Of a DNA stretch of 64,000 bases, positions 11,740-24,400 are shown in pieces (the first letter of the stretch is position 1; the number at the start of each line of letters is the position of its first letter). This DNA comes from Larix kaempferi (lineage: Eukaryota; Streptophyta; Pinopsida; Pinales; Pinaceae). The stretch spans positions 18,582,001-18,646,000 of the forward strand of contig BSBM01000779.1 of NCBI GenBank assembly GCA_027924585.1, written 5' to 3'. Position numbers and translations under genes: made by a program. The notes under the pieces were generated by a model. That model had not been told where the DNA came from. It made no database searches and worked only from the letters and a program-made list of their open reading frames with translations.

Positions 11740-14229
11740 GTACACTAAATATAAATCCATGCTACGGTATAACAACCACTACAAAGTATAAGAACCAGTA
11801 CAAACCTCTAAAAACTTATAAAGTTTGGAATAAGAACATACAAACTACAAAACGTTGCTATGAAATTTATATGGGAATGTTCAGATCAAGATTTTCAAGC
11901 ATACAACAGACTCGCAGATATCTCCAGTAACTGAAATATGCAACCTCTTATAACTTGAAGAAGGCACAAAAATACCCATACCCCATGGGCCTTGTACAAA
12001 ATCCAGATACTAAACTAAATGGACGAGAATAATAGGAATTTGTAGGACGAGGAGTACCTGAAGTTCTAATTTACAAGAGGACGATTCAGACGCTCTAGCT
12101 GCTCGCAATAGGATTCAGGTTCTAATTTGCAGAGGACAAGAACAATGTTTCAGCAGCTCCAGCTATAGGAATTTGCAGGACGAGAATGAGGACCAGGTCT
12201 CTAGGCATTTTGCAATGGACTGCACTTCCTTGAAGGCAGGTAGATGGGCGTTGAATGCAGGTAGATGGGCGTTGAACATTGAGGATATGGCGGCAGCGAG
12301 ACTGTGTACGATGAGATCTCTAGGATATGGCTGCAGTTGGCTCATGATCAACCTGCAGGTTTTCGATGGGACTATGTGGCGCTTCGTGTGGTACTACGTC
12401 AATAATTATAATACATTATTATAATTATAAAAACTAGTTGAATGATATTGCAATATTTCTCATTTATGCAATGACATGAAATGGATGATAATGTATGGTA
12501 TGTTCTTATTTCATATTCCTTTATGGCATGTTCTTATTTCATATTTCTTTATGGCATGGATGAAAAGTTAATGTATTATTATATTTTATAATACCTTATT
12601 ATAATTATAAGATTTAGTTGAAAGATATTGTAATTTTTTTATTTATGCATGATAGTATAAAGTAGTGTGATATTACATATTTTTTTGGGGATAACTGGAA
12701 GTAGAAGAAAGATTAATATTTTGTCTATATTTTGTACTTTCTTATGTAATTTGAAAAGTTAAATGTATTATTATATTATATTTTATATTACGTTTATGTG
12801 ATGAAATGAATTAGGTAAATTTAGGATAATGCATCACCATATTTTATATTTCGTTAATGGGATAGCAAGATGTAAAGGAAAGGTTAATGCCTTGTTTATA
12901 GTTCATAATTATTTTATGGGATACTATGAAAGGCTAATGTATTATTATATTTATACTACATTTATATGATAATATGAACTGGTTGAAAGATAAGATACTG
13001 TTATGATATTTCTTGATGTTATAAAATGAACTAGATGAAAAGTTAACACATGCCTATATTTCACAGTTCACTTAGGGGATTGTAGGTTCTAAGATTAAAG
13101 ACATAGCCTTCCTTTTTGTCAAATTGTACCCTTAGGGTTTCCGTTTGCAAGTGTTACTTATTTAAGATATATTTCAACTATGATAGAGATCCTTGCCAAT
13201 TCACATATGGAATAATTGTTCCATAACAAATGCTTTGGAAAGCCAAAGAACTATAACTTAGGAGTAGACACTTATAGTATAAAAAAAAAAAAAAAAGAAG
13301 AAGAAGAAGAAGAAAAAAAAAAAAATCATTCACTAACTACGAGCATTAAATTGTCGAATAGAGATGGTATCAATAACGTAAAATTGTATTTTAAGAAAAA
13401 TCTACTTGGACAAAGGAATAAAGAGCAACGATATTTTAAACCTTTTTCTACATAGCCATGATGAGAAAACAAGTGGACGGATATAATCGGTGGATTTGCT
13501 GAATGACGAAAAATTGATCAATTTTAAATGATAAGACACCAAGATGCTCAGATTGACGAGACTTTGACGGATTGTCGAGGAAGTGATACCAACTTAAAAT
13601 TTGAAAACGAGATATCAATGTGATTGGTATGATGAGCTGAACTCAACGACATGCATTTTGCATTACGACAAAACCATTTATGAAAACTCGTGACTACGAA
13701 CTTGAAAATTAACCATGGTATCGAAATGGTCAAATGAAGGCAATGTTTCGTAAAAAGAAGTATGGAGACGATTAGCATAATAAATAGAACACAATGAAGC
13801 TAACCTTAGGTCATAATCAAACATGATAAATTGACAACTAGCCCTCGAGATGGAACTTGATGGGGTTAAGAAGACACTTTGTGCGACTTGATGAATCTGT
13901 CGAAGTGGTCCTATGACAACATAAACGAAGAGATAAGGGAAATACATGATAAGCTCATGGAGCTGAACATGATGATACTAATGACAAGAATAAGTGATAT
14001 CGAAAATCTAGTTGGGACCGACAGTTATTGAATGTACTATCGAATTGATATTATACACAATTATGATTGAGTTCCTGAGAATGTATTGGAACCATGTTGG
14101 AAAAAATAATAATAATAATAATGATTAGAACCACTTGTGCTTATGGCCATGATTGTTGGAGAAAAATAGAAGGGAATGGAAAGAAGATGATAATAGAAAA
14201 TTAAGATAAAGCTTAGTGTCGAAAGTACA
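11740..14229. other. AT-rich intergenic or intron DNA
   Basis: Contains a 21-bp tandem duplication at 12235-12276 (GCAGGTAGATGGGCGTTGAA core), degenerate 'GAAAAGTTAATGTATTATTA' repeats over 12,430-13,000 and an A/GAA simple repeat at 13280-13326. From about 13,480 on it may be decayed gypsy pol sequence leading into the LTR relics at 14.27 kb, but no frame is readable. Confidence 0.45.
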
Positions 14230-15480
14230 AGAACAAAAATTAACTTCAGGATGAAGTTCTATTTAAGAGGGGGTGTATGTAATGCCCCTAGAATGACTGT
14301 GGACCTTAAGGGCACCTGTCAAGTGACCCGGCTGAACAACTTCGATATAGTGGTCTCTTGAGCCTTGTTATGTCTTAAATGATTGAGGAAAACCTGAAGA
14401 TGTGAATGTCAATAATAATTGATAAATGAATTAAGGAATTAAATTATATTGTGTGGGGTGGGATAATTGATTGATTACATCTTGATTAATGATTAGCACA
14501 GATTGATCAAGTCAAGTGTAGTGGGACATTTATAGTCCTAGCTGTGCGACTTGGGAGGACGCAGCTGAGATGCATCATAGATTTCCGCATTTATTCTGAA
14601 CTTCGGGACGAAGTTCTAAATAAGTAGGGGTGTATGTAGTGCCCCTAGACTACTGTAGACATTGAGGGCACCTGCTGAGTGACCTGACTACTTGAAACAT
14701 TAATAAAATAACCTTATGATTTTATTTTGAGTATATTTATGATTACGATTGATTGATATATGTGCATTTGGGTAGTTATTGTGAATGGACAATTTCATGT
14801 TGTTTAACAATTAACTTTGATATGAAAACTGTACATATGAATGGTGCTTAACGACTAGTTGTGCAATTGATTATGTGATTAGACGAATGAGTAACGATTG
14901 AGTAAACTATAGATGCTTAATGAAGAAACAGATTTATAAATCAAATTGTGATTATTGAGGACATTGCTACTAATTTACGTTTGTGAGAAATGTGTGTAGC
15001 GACAGGTGAAATGGTTCACCGACAGACACACAAAGGAATATGAAGGGTCATAGAGTACGGGTAAATCACACACAGGGAGAGCGACGACGATGTCAACTTC
15101 TGATGGAATACCACGCTTGAGCAAATAAGCACTGATCCGCTTGCTCAAGAGGAAAGCGTGAGGGCGTACGAGGTGGGCCACGACGGAGCTGATCATGTAC
15201 GAGTTGGTGGGCATGCAGTGAGAACGGACTCACTCCTCAGTGCCATTAGTCCCTAATAGCGTGTAGACAGAGGATAGAAGGTAACGGCTCCTGAAATCCC
15301 TACATTAAGTTCCCGCAAGTCAAAACGAAAGGATGATGGCAGAAGGGCCCGACGATGCGGTACCCTGTCGAGAACGGAAAGAGTGGACACAAGGACCCAA
15401 TGACGTGGTACCTTGCTGAAGAATGAAAACTACGAATGACTGGACCTGACAGAGTGGTGCCATGTCGGGGAAATGAAATT
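14230..15480 (+). mobile_element. Ty3/gypsy PPT-LTR junction relics, two in tandem
   Basis: Two copies, 357 bp apart, of the end-of-pol / polypurine tract / LTR-start signature: 'GATGAAGTTCTATTTAAGAG' then GGGG and 'TGTATGTAATGCCCCTAGA' (LTR start near 14274), and 'GACGAAGTTCTAAATAAGTA' then GGGG and 'TGTATGTAGTGCCCCTAGA' (near 14631). This arrangement is the hallmark of Tekay/Del-like gypsy 3' ends. Within 15,300-15,470 three degenerate copies of a roughly 60-bp motif (GTGGTACC/GCGGTACCCTG) resemble LTR-internal repeats. No intact pol is present. Confidence 0.65.
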
Positions 15481-17962
15481 AAGGAACAGGGAAGCCCAAC
15501 AACGAGGCACTGGGGTCCTAGTGAAAATGCTTGTTAAACTTAACTGCATAAAAACATATAAGTTTGCACCTAGAGCATTACTTAGAAATGCATTTGAGTG
15601 CTTTAGGCATTTGCATATATCTAAACATAAACAATCATTGGAGAATGTTATGGCAAATTATTACATCGTCGATCTACTGCGTTGGAAGGCCACATTTTCC
15701 TTTTTTAGTGATTCAGAGCTTCTTTGCAATACAACAGTTTCCTCCTTTGATTGACATATTTTCTTGAGTTTAAACTTCACATTAGCTTGATTGTGCCTAT
15801 TTCTTTAAGTTGCGTATTTATATGATGCTCCTATATCTGAAGTACACGTAAAAACCACCTGATTATCCCCTCTTGCATGTCTAGTAAGTTAAGCATGTAT
15901 AGGAGCTTTGATATAATTGAAAATTCCTTAAGGTGACACCAATTCTCTTAGAGTCTTAGGCCTGATACATACATCCCATGTTCCCTAGCTATATCCAAAC
16001 ACCTAACCCACAATTGTTCCCCTCAACCATTGATATGCGAAATGGTAATCTTAATGGTTTTTTCTAATTTCACACAAATGATTATAAGAGGGGCATGCTT
16101 GCGATACCTAGGGTAGACTTATAAAGACCATTTCAACTCACTTGGAGGGTACTTGTCTTCATGAGAGTATTTTCATATTGTGTGAGAGTTGTGTGAGAGT
16201 TATCGTAAATGCATCATTCTCACCTTCAAATTTTGGTCCTAAGACTTCATACTTCCAATCTAATTGTTGGAGGGTTCCCTACTCTATTTTCTTATTTCTG
16301 TTGGTAAAATTATTGCACATGTTATTTATTCTTGTTGATTTGTGTCATAAAATTCCTTAGTTTTGTTTGTTCTTACATAAAAGACAGAAATTTTGGTTAA
16401 ACTTAAAACAAGCAAATGTGGTTTGCTATCTAACTTGTAAGTCTTGGGGTTAAGAAGGTCTCCGACCAAAAGTGTCAAACCACCTCTGACCTGCAAATGG
16501 TTAAATAACTATAACATAGGCTAAGATGAGAAACAATCACACATTGATTGAGAGAGACTTGAAAGAGAAGTACCTATTTATACATACACTGAACATAACT
16601 TAACCGAATATTTAGGGACACCTAAAATTGAAGTTATTGACATTTAGACACTGACCCATTATAATCCTCCCTTGACCCAACCTGACGATCATGTCTTGAT
16701 ACAACTAGATGTACCTTTTCCCATAGATCTCTTTAAATTTGTTCAAAATGTACAACATAATATGTCTAGAACCAAATTATGGTTAATCTAACAAGCATGG
16801 GATGTACTTCCGCTACACCTAGTGTCTTTTGAGGAAACATTAATGCTTCTTATGTATATTTAGTTATCAAAATCATTTATTCTACCCATATGCCACATGT
16901 TCCCAATGTCTCTTCATTCATAATGCCATCTATTAGCAAACACATTCCAACCCTACGTTTTCCTAGTCTTCGAATACCTTCCACAAGTAATTTTATGCCT
17001 AGTTCGAGCTTCTCCTTTGGTGTATGTAATAATCTATTGATCCCTCAACAACTCCCCAAGTTATGTGATGCGGGGCCCCACCTGAAATTTTGAGCTAAAG
17101 GCCACTTATCCAAGTGTTGTTACTCTTTAATGATGTCTATACAACTACAATTTGGATGGAGTCCTTATAAGGTATGTTTTATCATACCATGTCTAATATT
17201 TATCCTTTACAGGTTTTTTTATTATCATGCCATACACTTGGATATAGTAAACCCCCCCTGCCCTTACTGCCTATTCTTTCTGTACAAGCAATTCATCCTT
17301 GAAAAGTTTGACAAAATATGAGTGAGAAAACTATCCCTGATTCCATAAGCTTAAATTCCACTTGATGAAAACCCTCAGTTTGTTTCACCCCTAAACCATC
17401 CAAAGAGTGAACCTAAAAGAAAAATAAGAAAAGACTTAGTTTTTTTGAAGAAGTGTCCTTGGAAAAATAATTTTGGAAAAATAGCTTTATACACCCATGT
17501 AATGTATCGGAAATGGCATATGAAAAGTGGTGAAAAACGATGAAATGTTACATGGGTTATATCATATGTTATATCATACGTTTTGTGCATCCAATCTTAT
17601 TTGCAACATCATGTGACGAGAGCTTGCACAAAGTATGAAGCAAAGTTTGTGCACCCTCTTAAGACCAGTCACACATTATGATGGTGAGCTCGCACAAATC
17701 GCCTTTGCATTGGCCAATGTGTATATGATGAGCCCGCAATACCATGGTGCAACCATCAAATGTGTATCGTCGCATGTAGAGTTGAGCTTGCACATGGGAC
17801 AACGAGTTTAGTTTTTTGCACAGATCATGGTCTTGACTCTTGGCATTGCGAAGGGGCTGCACAATGTACAATTTTGTGCACCCTCCAAGGACTAGTCTCC
17901 AATCATAACCGTGAGCCCACACAAAATGATACAATGTGACTCTGTGCACTATCAAACAACTT
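15481..17962. other. Intergenic, nothing recognised
   Basis: Open frames at 15473-15754, 16142-16360, 16890-17093 and 17130-17321 lack recognisable domains. From 17,590 the phrase 'GAGCYYGCACA' recurs at irregular spacing, suggesting an old element that ends in the 42-bp repeat. Confidence 0.45.
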
Positions 17963-18073
17963 TTGGTTGAATGGTCGATGGAGCCCGCACATTGTTATGT
18001 AACATTGGTTGAATGGTCGATGGAGCCCGCACATCGTTATGTAACATTGGTTGAATGGTCGATGGAACTCGCA
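17963..18073. repeat. 42-bp tandem repeat, 2.6 copies
   Basis: Copies start at 17963, 18005 and 18047 with TTGGTTGAATGGTCGATGGA. The first two differ at one base. The third is partial. Confidence 0.9.
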
Positions 18074-18334
18074 TGGTTGATGAGTCAATAGCTCGATGCT
18101 TGAAGTCATTTTCTCACACTCCTTTGGCTTCTGTCTCCATGAATACTGGTTGCTGGAATAGTGGAAACCTATTAGAACACAACCAGTATTCCAATGAATC
18201 AGATCCCTTTTTTGTTTCCACAAACACCAATGTCAAAGAATGCTTGCCTGCATGAATTTCAAACATAGTTGTAACAACAAGGGGACTAGGACTACTTAAG
18301 CGACTTGGTACAGGCTTCAAGGAAGTACAGTACT

Positions 18335-18363
18335 TAGCATGTACCAGTACTTGGTACATGCTA
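18335..18363. repeat. Perfect 12-bp inverted repeat with 5-nt loop
   Basis: TAGCATGTACCA, loop GTACT, then TGGTACATGCTA. Small perfect stem of unknown role. Confidence 0.8.
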
Positions 18364-19170
18364 GTGTTACACAAGCAAGTTTGATACAAAAGAAAACATA
18401 GAAGATATAATGTGGTACGGCTAGAGAAAATAACATAATGTCGATCATGCATGGATTAACAAAAAAAAACATGCGATACTTTGAGGGGTGTGCTCAAGTG
18501 GAATGTGCATCCAAGGAGGATGCAAGTTAGTTATTCCAACTATGAGTCAAGTGCATGTGAGCAAAAATGTGCATGACAATGAGTGCACATGATGAGCATG
18601 GGGTAACTGTGCATGACATATGAAGTGCACTACGGGAAGATGAAATATCAATGTGGAAGTTGAAGCGACAAAGATGTGCTCAAGTAGTCATATGGAAGTT
18701 AAAGAGTAGTTGAAGATGGATGAAGCGTAGGGGAAGCTGCACCATGAGTGAACATGAATAATAAAAAAATGGTTGTCATTTGAGAGGGGTTAGCTAGATG
18801 GTCTTGAGACATGGCAATTGAGAGAGTCTACCATGGACCTCAAACATAGTGGTAAGGAAAATGTTGTAAATGTGTATATATATTGTTATGTTTGAGTAAT
18901 GAAAATGAGTAGAGAAATTCCCTTATTATAATTTGGTTTTGTATGCCCTCTAAAATTGTTTCAACTTTTATGTTTGTAGTGCTTTTCTATTTTCAACTTA
19001 TATCTTTCGAAGCATTGTACTTAGTCTACATAAATATGATTTCATAGAATTATGCCCATCAACTCTTTAGTTTGCTGTAATAATAACCAACTTCACAGAT
19101 TTAGTTCATTTAATATATTGTTAGCACTCTAAAGTCTAAGCTAGTTCAATTAAAAAATTTGTAACTCAAT
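18364..19170. other. Intergenic target of the retroposon
   Basis: AT-rich DNA with no gene. Its right edge carries the left copy of the retroposon's target site duplication. Confidence 0.5.
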
Positions 19171-19184
19171 CTTATTTTGATCCA

Positions 19185-19196
19185 TTTTTTTTTTTT
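19185..19196 (-). other. Oligo(A) tail of the retroposon
   Basis: Twelve consecutive T on the plus strand (A12 on the element's strand), one base from the left target duplication. Confidence 0.85.
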
Positions 19197-19406
19197 CCAA
19201 GAAAAAAAAGCGTAATTTTATTTCAAGCCAAAGCGATACAAAATTACATTCTGTATGTGCATAAGCACATCTGAGACAAGACCATAGGTCTAACAAACAA
19301 AAAAACAATATTGTTACATTAGTTTCTAGGAATTAGGGATTTTATAATAATCCTCTAATTTCCCTTTCTTCTCTCTCTTCTTTGATTTCAGTTCTGTCCA
19401 ACCCCC

Positions 19407-20731
19407 CTACTGGGGTACAGCTACAATCAGCTCTTTACTCGCCTGTTCCACTGATGACTGAACAGAGGTTTTTTCTTTATCAGAATCTGAATTTTCTGTT
19501 TCATGTGCACTCTTTGAACCAGTTAAGGAAGTAGCCATGAGTTGCATGTTTTCCGTGAGTATTTCCTTTCCGGCATGATTTGAATCTGAATGATGTAACT
19601 CCACTATTTCAGCTTTATGCACTATTTCCTCATTGACCTCCTCCTCTTGTTTTTTTGCTGGTTCACTTTCCTCACCCTCTGAATCCTCATCAGTAGAGGG
19701 AGCATAATCTGCCTGCCAAGTTTTCCTTTTTGTCTTCTTCCCCTGGTTCTTTTTGGGATGCCGTTTTGCAAGAGGGCACGTATCTTGTAAGTGTCCTATT
19801 AGATGACAAAATCTGCATCTAAAAGCAGTGTTTTCATAGTCCAGTGTCTGGGTCCATTTGTGCTTTTCATATATCAGCTTGATTCTATCAGGAAGACCTT
19901 TGCTAAGGTCGATCTCCACACAGATTCGTGCATAAGTAAATAGTCCCTGCTCATGCCGCTCAGTATCCCTTTTAATGTACTTCCCAAGCAGATTGCCAAT
20001 GTCTTCCAGGACTAAATGATGCCAGAAAGGAAGGGGCAAGTTTGGCAGCCTCACCCATACCGACGTTTTGGTAACCACCATAGTGTTGGCATCAAAGTCG
20101 GCAAACCAGGGGGTTAAGAAAAGCCTTGCTCTCCCCCAAAACCAAGGACCCTACTCAATGATCTTCTCATATTCTTCCTTTGATTCAAACTGTACAGCAA
20201 AAAATCCTTTGGAGCATAAAAGAATTTGACAATTTGTTGTCCAATTTGTGTAGATCCAATTATGAAGATCATAAGATCTGGGCCAGAAGCCATTAAAACG
20301 ACAAATGAGAGCATGTGTTTGAAGATTACTGAATAATTGTGTTACCTCTGTATTCTTGATCTCCAAAGATGGGATATCGTCCAGTTTCTCCACGATATAC
20401 GGCTTGGGTTGTGAAGAATGTGGAGCTGCTTACGACTGTGTCCCCTTTGCACGTGCTGCATCTTTGTATGAAGAAGGGCCTACTGTTCCTCTATTCCCAA
20501 TCGATCCTCCCCGCAAACGATACATCACATGCAGAGTGGAGTTCTTTGAAATTTGACAGTCCTTCATCCTATCACCCTCATTCAGTATTTTACCTCCGTA
20601 CAGAATGTAAAAGGATATTAGAGAGTAACCCTCTCTTTGCGCTATCATAGTTTTTAGAGTGTCCCTGTATCTTTAACAGAAACCCACACCAAGAACGATT
20701 TCCCTGAAAATGTTTTTATAAAGATCTGGAA
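19407..20731 (-). pseudogene. Ubiquitin-like / DUF4283 / CCHC zinc-knuckle ORF1 protein, broken
   Basis: About 440 codons, read from 20731 down to 19407. Order of domains: a 76-position ubiquitin-like domain (20731-20505), a short linker with 'SSYKDAARAKG', a DUF4283 nucleic-acid-binding region (about 20,370-19,900, with 'FNGFWPRSYDLHNWI' and, after the stop, 'WVRLPNLPLPFW'), a CX2CX4HX4C zinc knuckle (19817-19776), then an acidic Ser/Glu/Lys-rich tail. DUF4283 plus knuckle is the usual ORF1 of plant L1-type LINEs, an RNA-binding protein of the retrotransposition particle. Damage: a one-base deletion near 20,650-20,656 inside the ubiquitin-like domain, TAA at 20430-20432 and TAG at 20151-20153, with all parts downstream of the deletion staying in one frame. 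The frame upstream of the ubiquitin-like part stays open to an ATG at 21334, but that 200-residue stretch has no recognised domain and may be leader. Confidence 0.8.
20505..20731 (-). other. Ubiquitin-like domain inside ORF1
   Basis: Aligned by eye with plant ubiquitin it spans all 76 positions, allowing for the single deleted base, and about 30 residues are identical. Start 'FQIFIKTFSGK' and end 'NSTLHVMYRLRGG' are unmistakable. Lysines at positions 6, 11, 27, 48 and 63 are kept, K29 is Met and K33 is Arg, and I44 of the hydrophobic patch is Leu. The RLRGG end is followed directly by SIGNRG, so the layout is like natural ubiquitin-fusion precursors that deubiquitinases cut after GG. The first residue is Phe rather than Met, so the domain is internal or its start codon is mutated. 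Confidence 0.85.
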
Positions 20732-21453
20732 TTGTCCATCCTCTACCCCAAAACCATTAACAGTTTGTGACTCATACCATTTTTCACCATGTGGAGGGAC
20801 CAATGGTGGCCTTACAGAGCGCAAGCATCCTGAACTCCAGTCTCTTTCTCCATTTTTTTCTTCAGTATAAGGACATGCAGCAATAGTACTTCTCGCAGGA
20901 ATAGAACAGTAAGAAAAAAAAAGCTCCACGACCTGTATGATCGCCCACAATGGTTCTGTAGCCACTCTGCATATATGGTAAAACAAAAAAGACCCTGCGC
21001 CAGCACCCCAGGTAGCCGAAGGAAAGAAAAAATGAATCAAGAAGACCGATCCATAGGAGTATAATCCCGTCTCTGCCATTTGACGCTCGTCAGAGTCTTT
21101 TAGCTGGAAAGGAGAGGGGACGACATGCCAAAAACACAACGGCCTCTTATCTCTGTGCTGGAGATAATGCAGATGCCCGCCGCCTCTACTAGACTTGACG
21201 CTCCCATTTCTTCCAATATTTAAAAAAAAACAAGATGTATTTGACTCAGAGAGAAAACAACTATTCTGGACTGTTGATCCGCCTCCTCTGCCTAGCCATA
21301 GGCGTCGGCAATCCTTCTCACCAGCTCGAGCCATCCCTGTAGAGTCCCGGCGGCCATGAGCACCGACGGCAGCTAGGGCAGGGGTTAGGGTTTAAGCAGA
21401 GCACATCATTTGATCCATCAACACCTCAATCCGCAAGTACCTTATTTTGATCC

Positions 21454-24400
21454 TATATATGAAGAAGAAATAAATATATAAAAAATAAAATAATCTTATA
21501 TCAAAATAACCTATTTTGACCACAAATTTATTAAGAATCTAATGTATGTCATATACCAAGTCCATGCATATAATGCATAATATATATATCTTGTCCCTTC
21601 AATGTTTAGACACGGTGTTCAAAAAAGCGAATTTGAATTTCAAATCTCAAATGCCCGCGCTCCACGAAAGTTACCAAAGGACGGTTCCTCACCAATTTCC
21701 TCCATTCTTCGCCATGGCAGAAGATCCATCAAGGATACCTCAGAAAACTCACCGTCAGGACTCGGTAGTTCAAATCTTGTGCATTGGAGGAGCGCCTTCA
21801 GGGCTTGCGAGTTTCTTAGAAGGAAATGGGTGAAAGGATGTTGTTCTCTCCATACTAAGGCTATGATGAAGGTGTTGAGCATTTTGCAACAGTTCATAAG
21901 ATTTTTGGGGCAAGCATTGTCTGGAAATATTTGCTATATATTCTCATAATCTAGCGCTGCCAAACAGTTGTCACACATCCTACAAGGCACATGATCAACT
22001 ACGAGATCCAGTCTATGCCTGCTTAGGGCACATTTCCTCCTTGCACCAACTGGTATATAAACTAAATAGCCTCAGCGTATGCATTATTTGTTGTTATTTC
22101 CATAAATTTCTTCTGTTGGTATATCCAGCTCTCAAGATATGTGTAATGAATTTTTTACAGGAGTTGGTAGACCGAAATAACCATCACGAGCGTGGGTGGC
22201 CAGCAGCATTTCATTTGGTGTTTCATCCATCTCCATGAATCATCCTGGCAGCACCACATTAGTTCCAGGTACATCTCTCTGCCATGTCATCCTATCTCCT
22301 AGTGCTACAAGGCATTCTTGTCTCATCAAATTCTCTGGCATTTTCTTAACAAAATTTCAGTCCCTAAACCAAATACTATCCAATTTCTGGTCTAGTCGGG
22401 TTTAGTGCGTGGAATGTTCATAGAAACAACTGCAACATCTCATGGGAAATACCTGCGCACTTTGCCATCCTGCTTTCCCTTATATATTAACTCTAGCTAG
22501 CACATGAATTCATTCAAATTTTATTATTCATTGTAATTCTTTGTGTATGATCATGTTAATGCTCTCGGATATGGTTACAATCAAGAATTGTTATCTGTGT
22601 TCAATCCTTTCGTTCGCCTCCCTGTTTGTATATTCAAGAAACTAAGTATGTGAAATGCAGGAAGCGAGCCCTAGACCGATCTATCAAAAGATTGTGAAAT
22701 GTGTCAGGGACCTCGATTTAAAGGTTGGAGGGTTAAGTCGATTATTTTATATATTTGAAGTGATTGTGTGTTAAGTACCAAGTGAATTCTGGTATTAAGG
22801 CCTATGTAATACGTTTGTGGAGTGCATGCGATGTGCAGATGGTCATGGTCTGCAAATAACTGTTAAATTTCGTGAACTTACTGTTAAGTGAAAGACAAGA
22901 ACCCTCAATAACTTTTTGGAATGTTTCCCTACTTGTCAACTCAGCGTTTTCATGTTCTTCCTTGTGAGATCCGCCCATTATTTTTGGGTTGTGATGCAGT
23001 AGTTGAGTGATGTGTTTTGGGCAGAAAACAATCAGTCTATTATGGTGATGGTGCGATATAGTTTGGAATTAATACCCCCTCGGTTCTCGATCGTAGATCT
23101 TGTGGTAGAATCTTCATAATATTTGAAGGTTGACCCTAGCGGAGAAAAATAGTTTGGTTAACTCCCTTGAGCGATCGCTCATTTATGTGACAACTCTTTT
23201 CTGCTCGACGCCTGCCTCTCACATTTTCTTGTTGAATCTTAGAGTCCATATGGACTTTAAGGGTTTAGTTGTCACCCTTGTCTCCTATGCCAAACTCCTG
23301 TTGAATATCCAAGCTGAACTGCTAATGAAATTCAATAATCCATATGGCTTGGAATGAAAATTTATGTTAATTACATACAAATTGTATTTATTAAAATGTT
23401 ATGATAACACTGTATTTTGTCTTGCTCTTGATAAAAGAATATGAGTTTTGATTCTCACGAGGGTTGCATGGTTTATTATGGATACATATGGAAGTAGAGA
23501 ATTTTGTATATGTTTAAAATGGAAGGTTGTGGATTTTTTATATATATATGATTACCGATAATCTATTTATAGTTTATGTTTATTTACTTTTGATCAATGA
23601 AAATTACCTATGGTTTTGGGTATATTTTTCTCGTAAATCTAGATATGCAGATATATAGTGTGAGCATTAGTTTTTCATAGATATGTATACTTTGGGATTG
23701 TTGAAAAAGAAACAAATGTTAGAACTTATCGTAATTACTCATATATTTGTAGAGGTGTTTATGACATTGTTTATAGTTACAACAAATTGTTATGATAATT
23801 TCACAATGAATTATTGTGGGCAGTTGTCCATTATAAAATGATAATACTAATGAAATAAGCAATAGGATATGTTGCCTATGTCAAAATGAAGACATTATCT
23901 TGTGACAAATCAAAGGACTTTTAAACAGGTGAAAAGTCACATTTGGTTTTCAGCCACAGAATTTACTTACAAGAGATAGGAGTTTCCAATGAGTCTCATA
24001 TATATCATTTTTATATAATTGGCTTAGGTTATGAGTGTATGAGTATGATCCTTGAAAAGGGAAAGAAGTATAACTCTCAAATTTTAAATCGTGGTAGGGA
24101 AAGATGTATGTTGTTGAAATGAGAGAAATTATAGAAATATTCAATATAGTGAAAAGAAAAGGAAATAAAAGTTTTAAAATTTCTGCATTCCTTTTTTTTG
24201 GGTTGTTACATTTCCAATGCTAGCACATGTCCAATTTTTACATATTTTTTTAAAGCTAGAAACATGTTCAAGCATCTTTAAACACAAATATATGCTATTT
24301 ACTAGGAAAAAAACAGTACTAGGAAACATACATGTAGGAAATTTGAGTCACTTGGTTGGGCTCCCTAGTGAACCTATGTTGGTATCTAGCAATTAGTACC

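Larger units (their letters stand above)
19171..21453 (-). mobile_element. Complete ORF1-only retroposon with 13-bp target site duplication
   Basis: CTTATTTTGATCC occurs at 19171-19183 and again at 21441-21453. On the minus strand the inserted 2.26 kb starts at 21440 and ends in an oligo(A) tail, read as T12 at 19185-19196. A direct repeat plus a 3' oligo(A) is the mark of target-primed insertion by LINE machinery. The insert carries a roughly 700-nt leader, a broken ORF1 and a roughly 210-nt 3' region. No endonuclease or reverse transcriptase frame exists anywhere inside, so the copy is not a 5'-truncated LINE. It is either a half-LINE (ORF1 only, moved in trans) or a retrocopy of a host mRNA encoding this protein. 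Confidence 0.85.

Noticed and set aside
20654-21334. 226-codon frame upstream of and into the ubiquitin-like domain as a separate gene
   Set aside because: Its last 25 codons are the start of the ubiquitin-like domain. The rest is Cys/Phe/Ser-rich with no domain and more likely leader of the retroposon.
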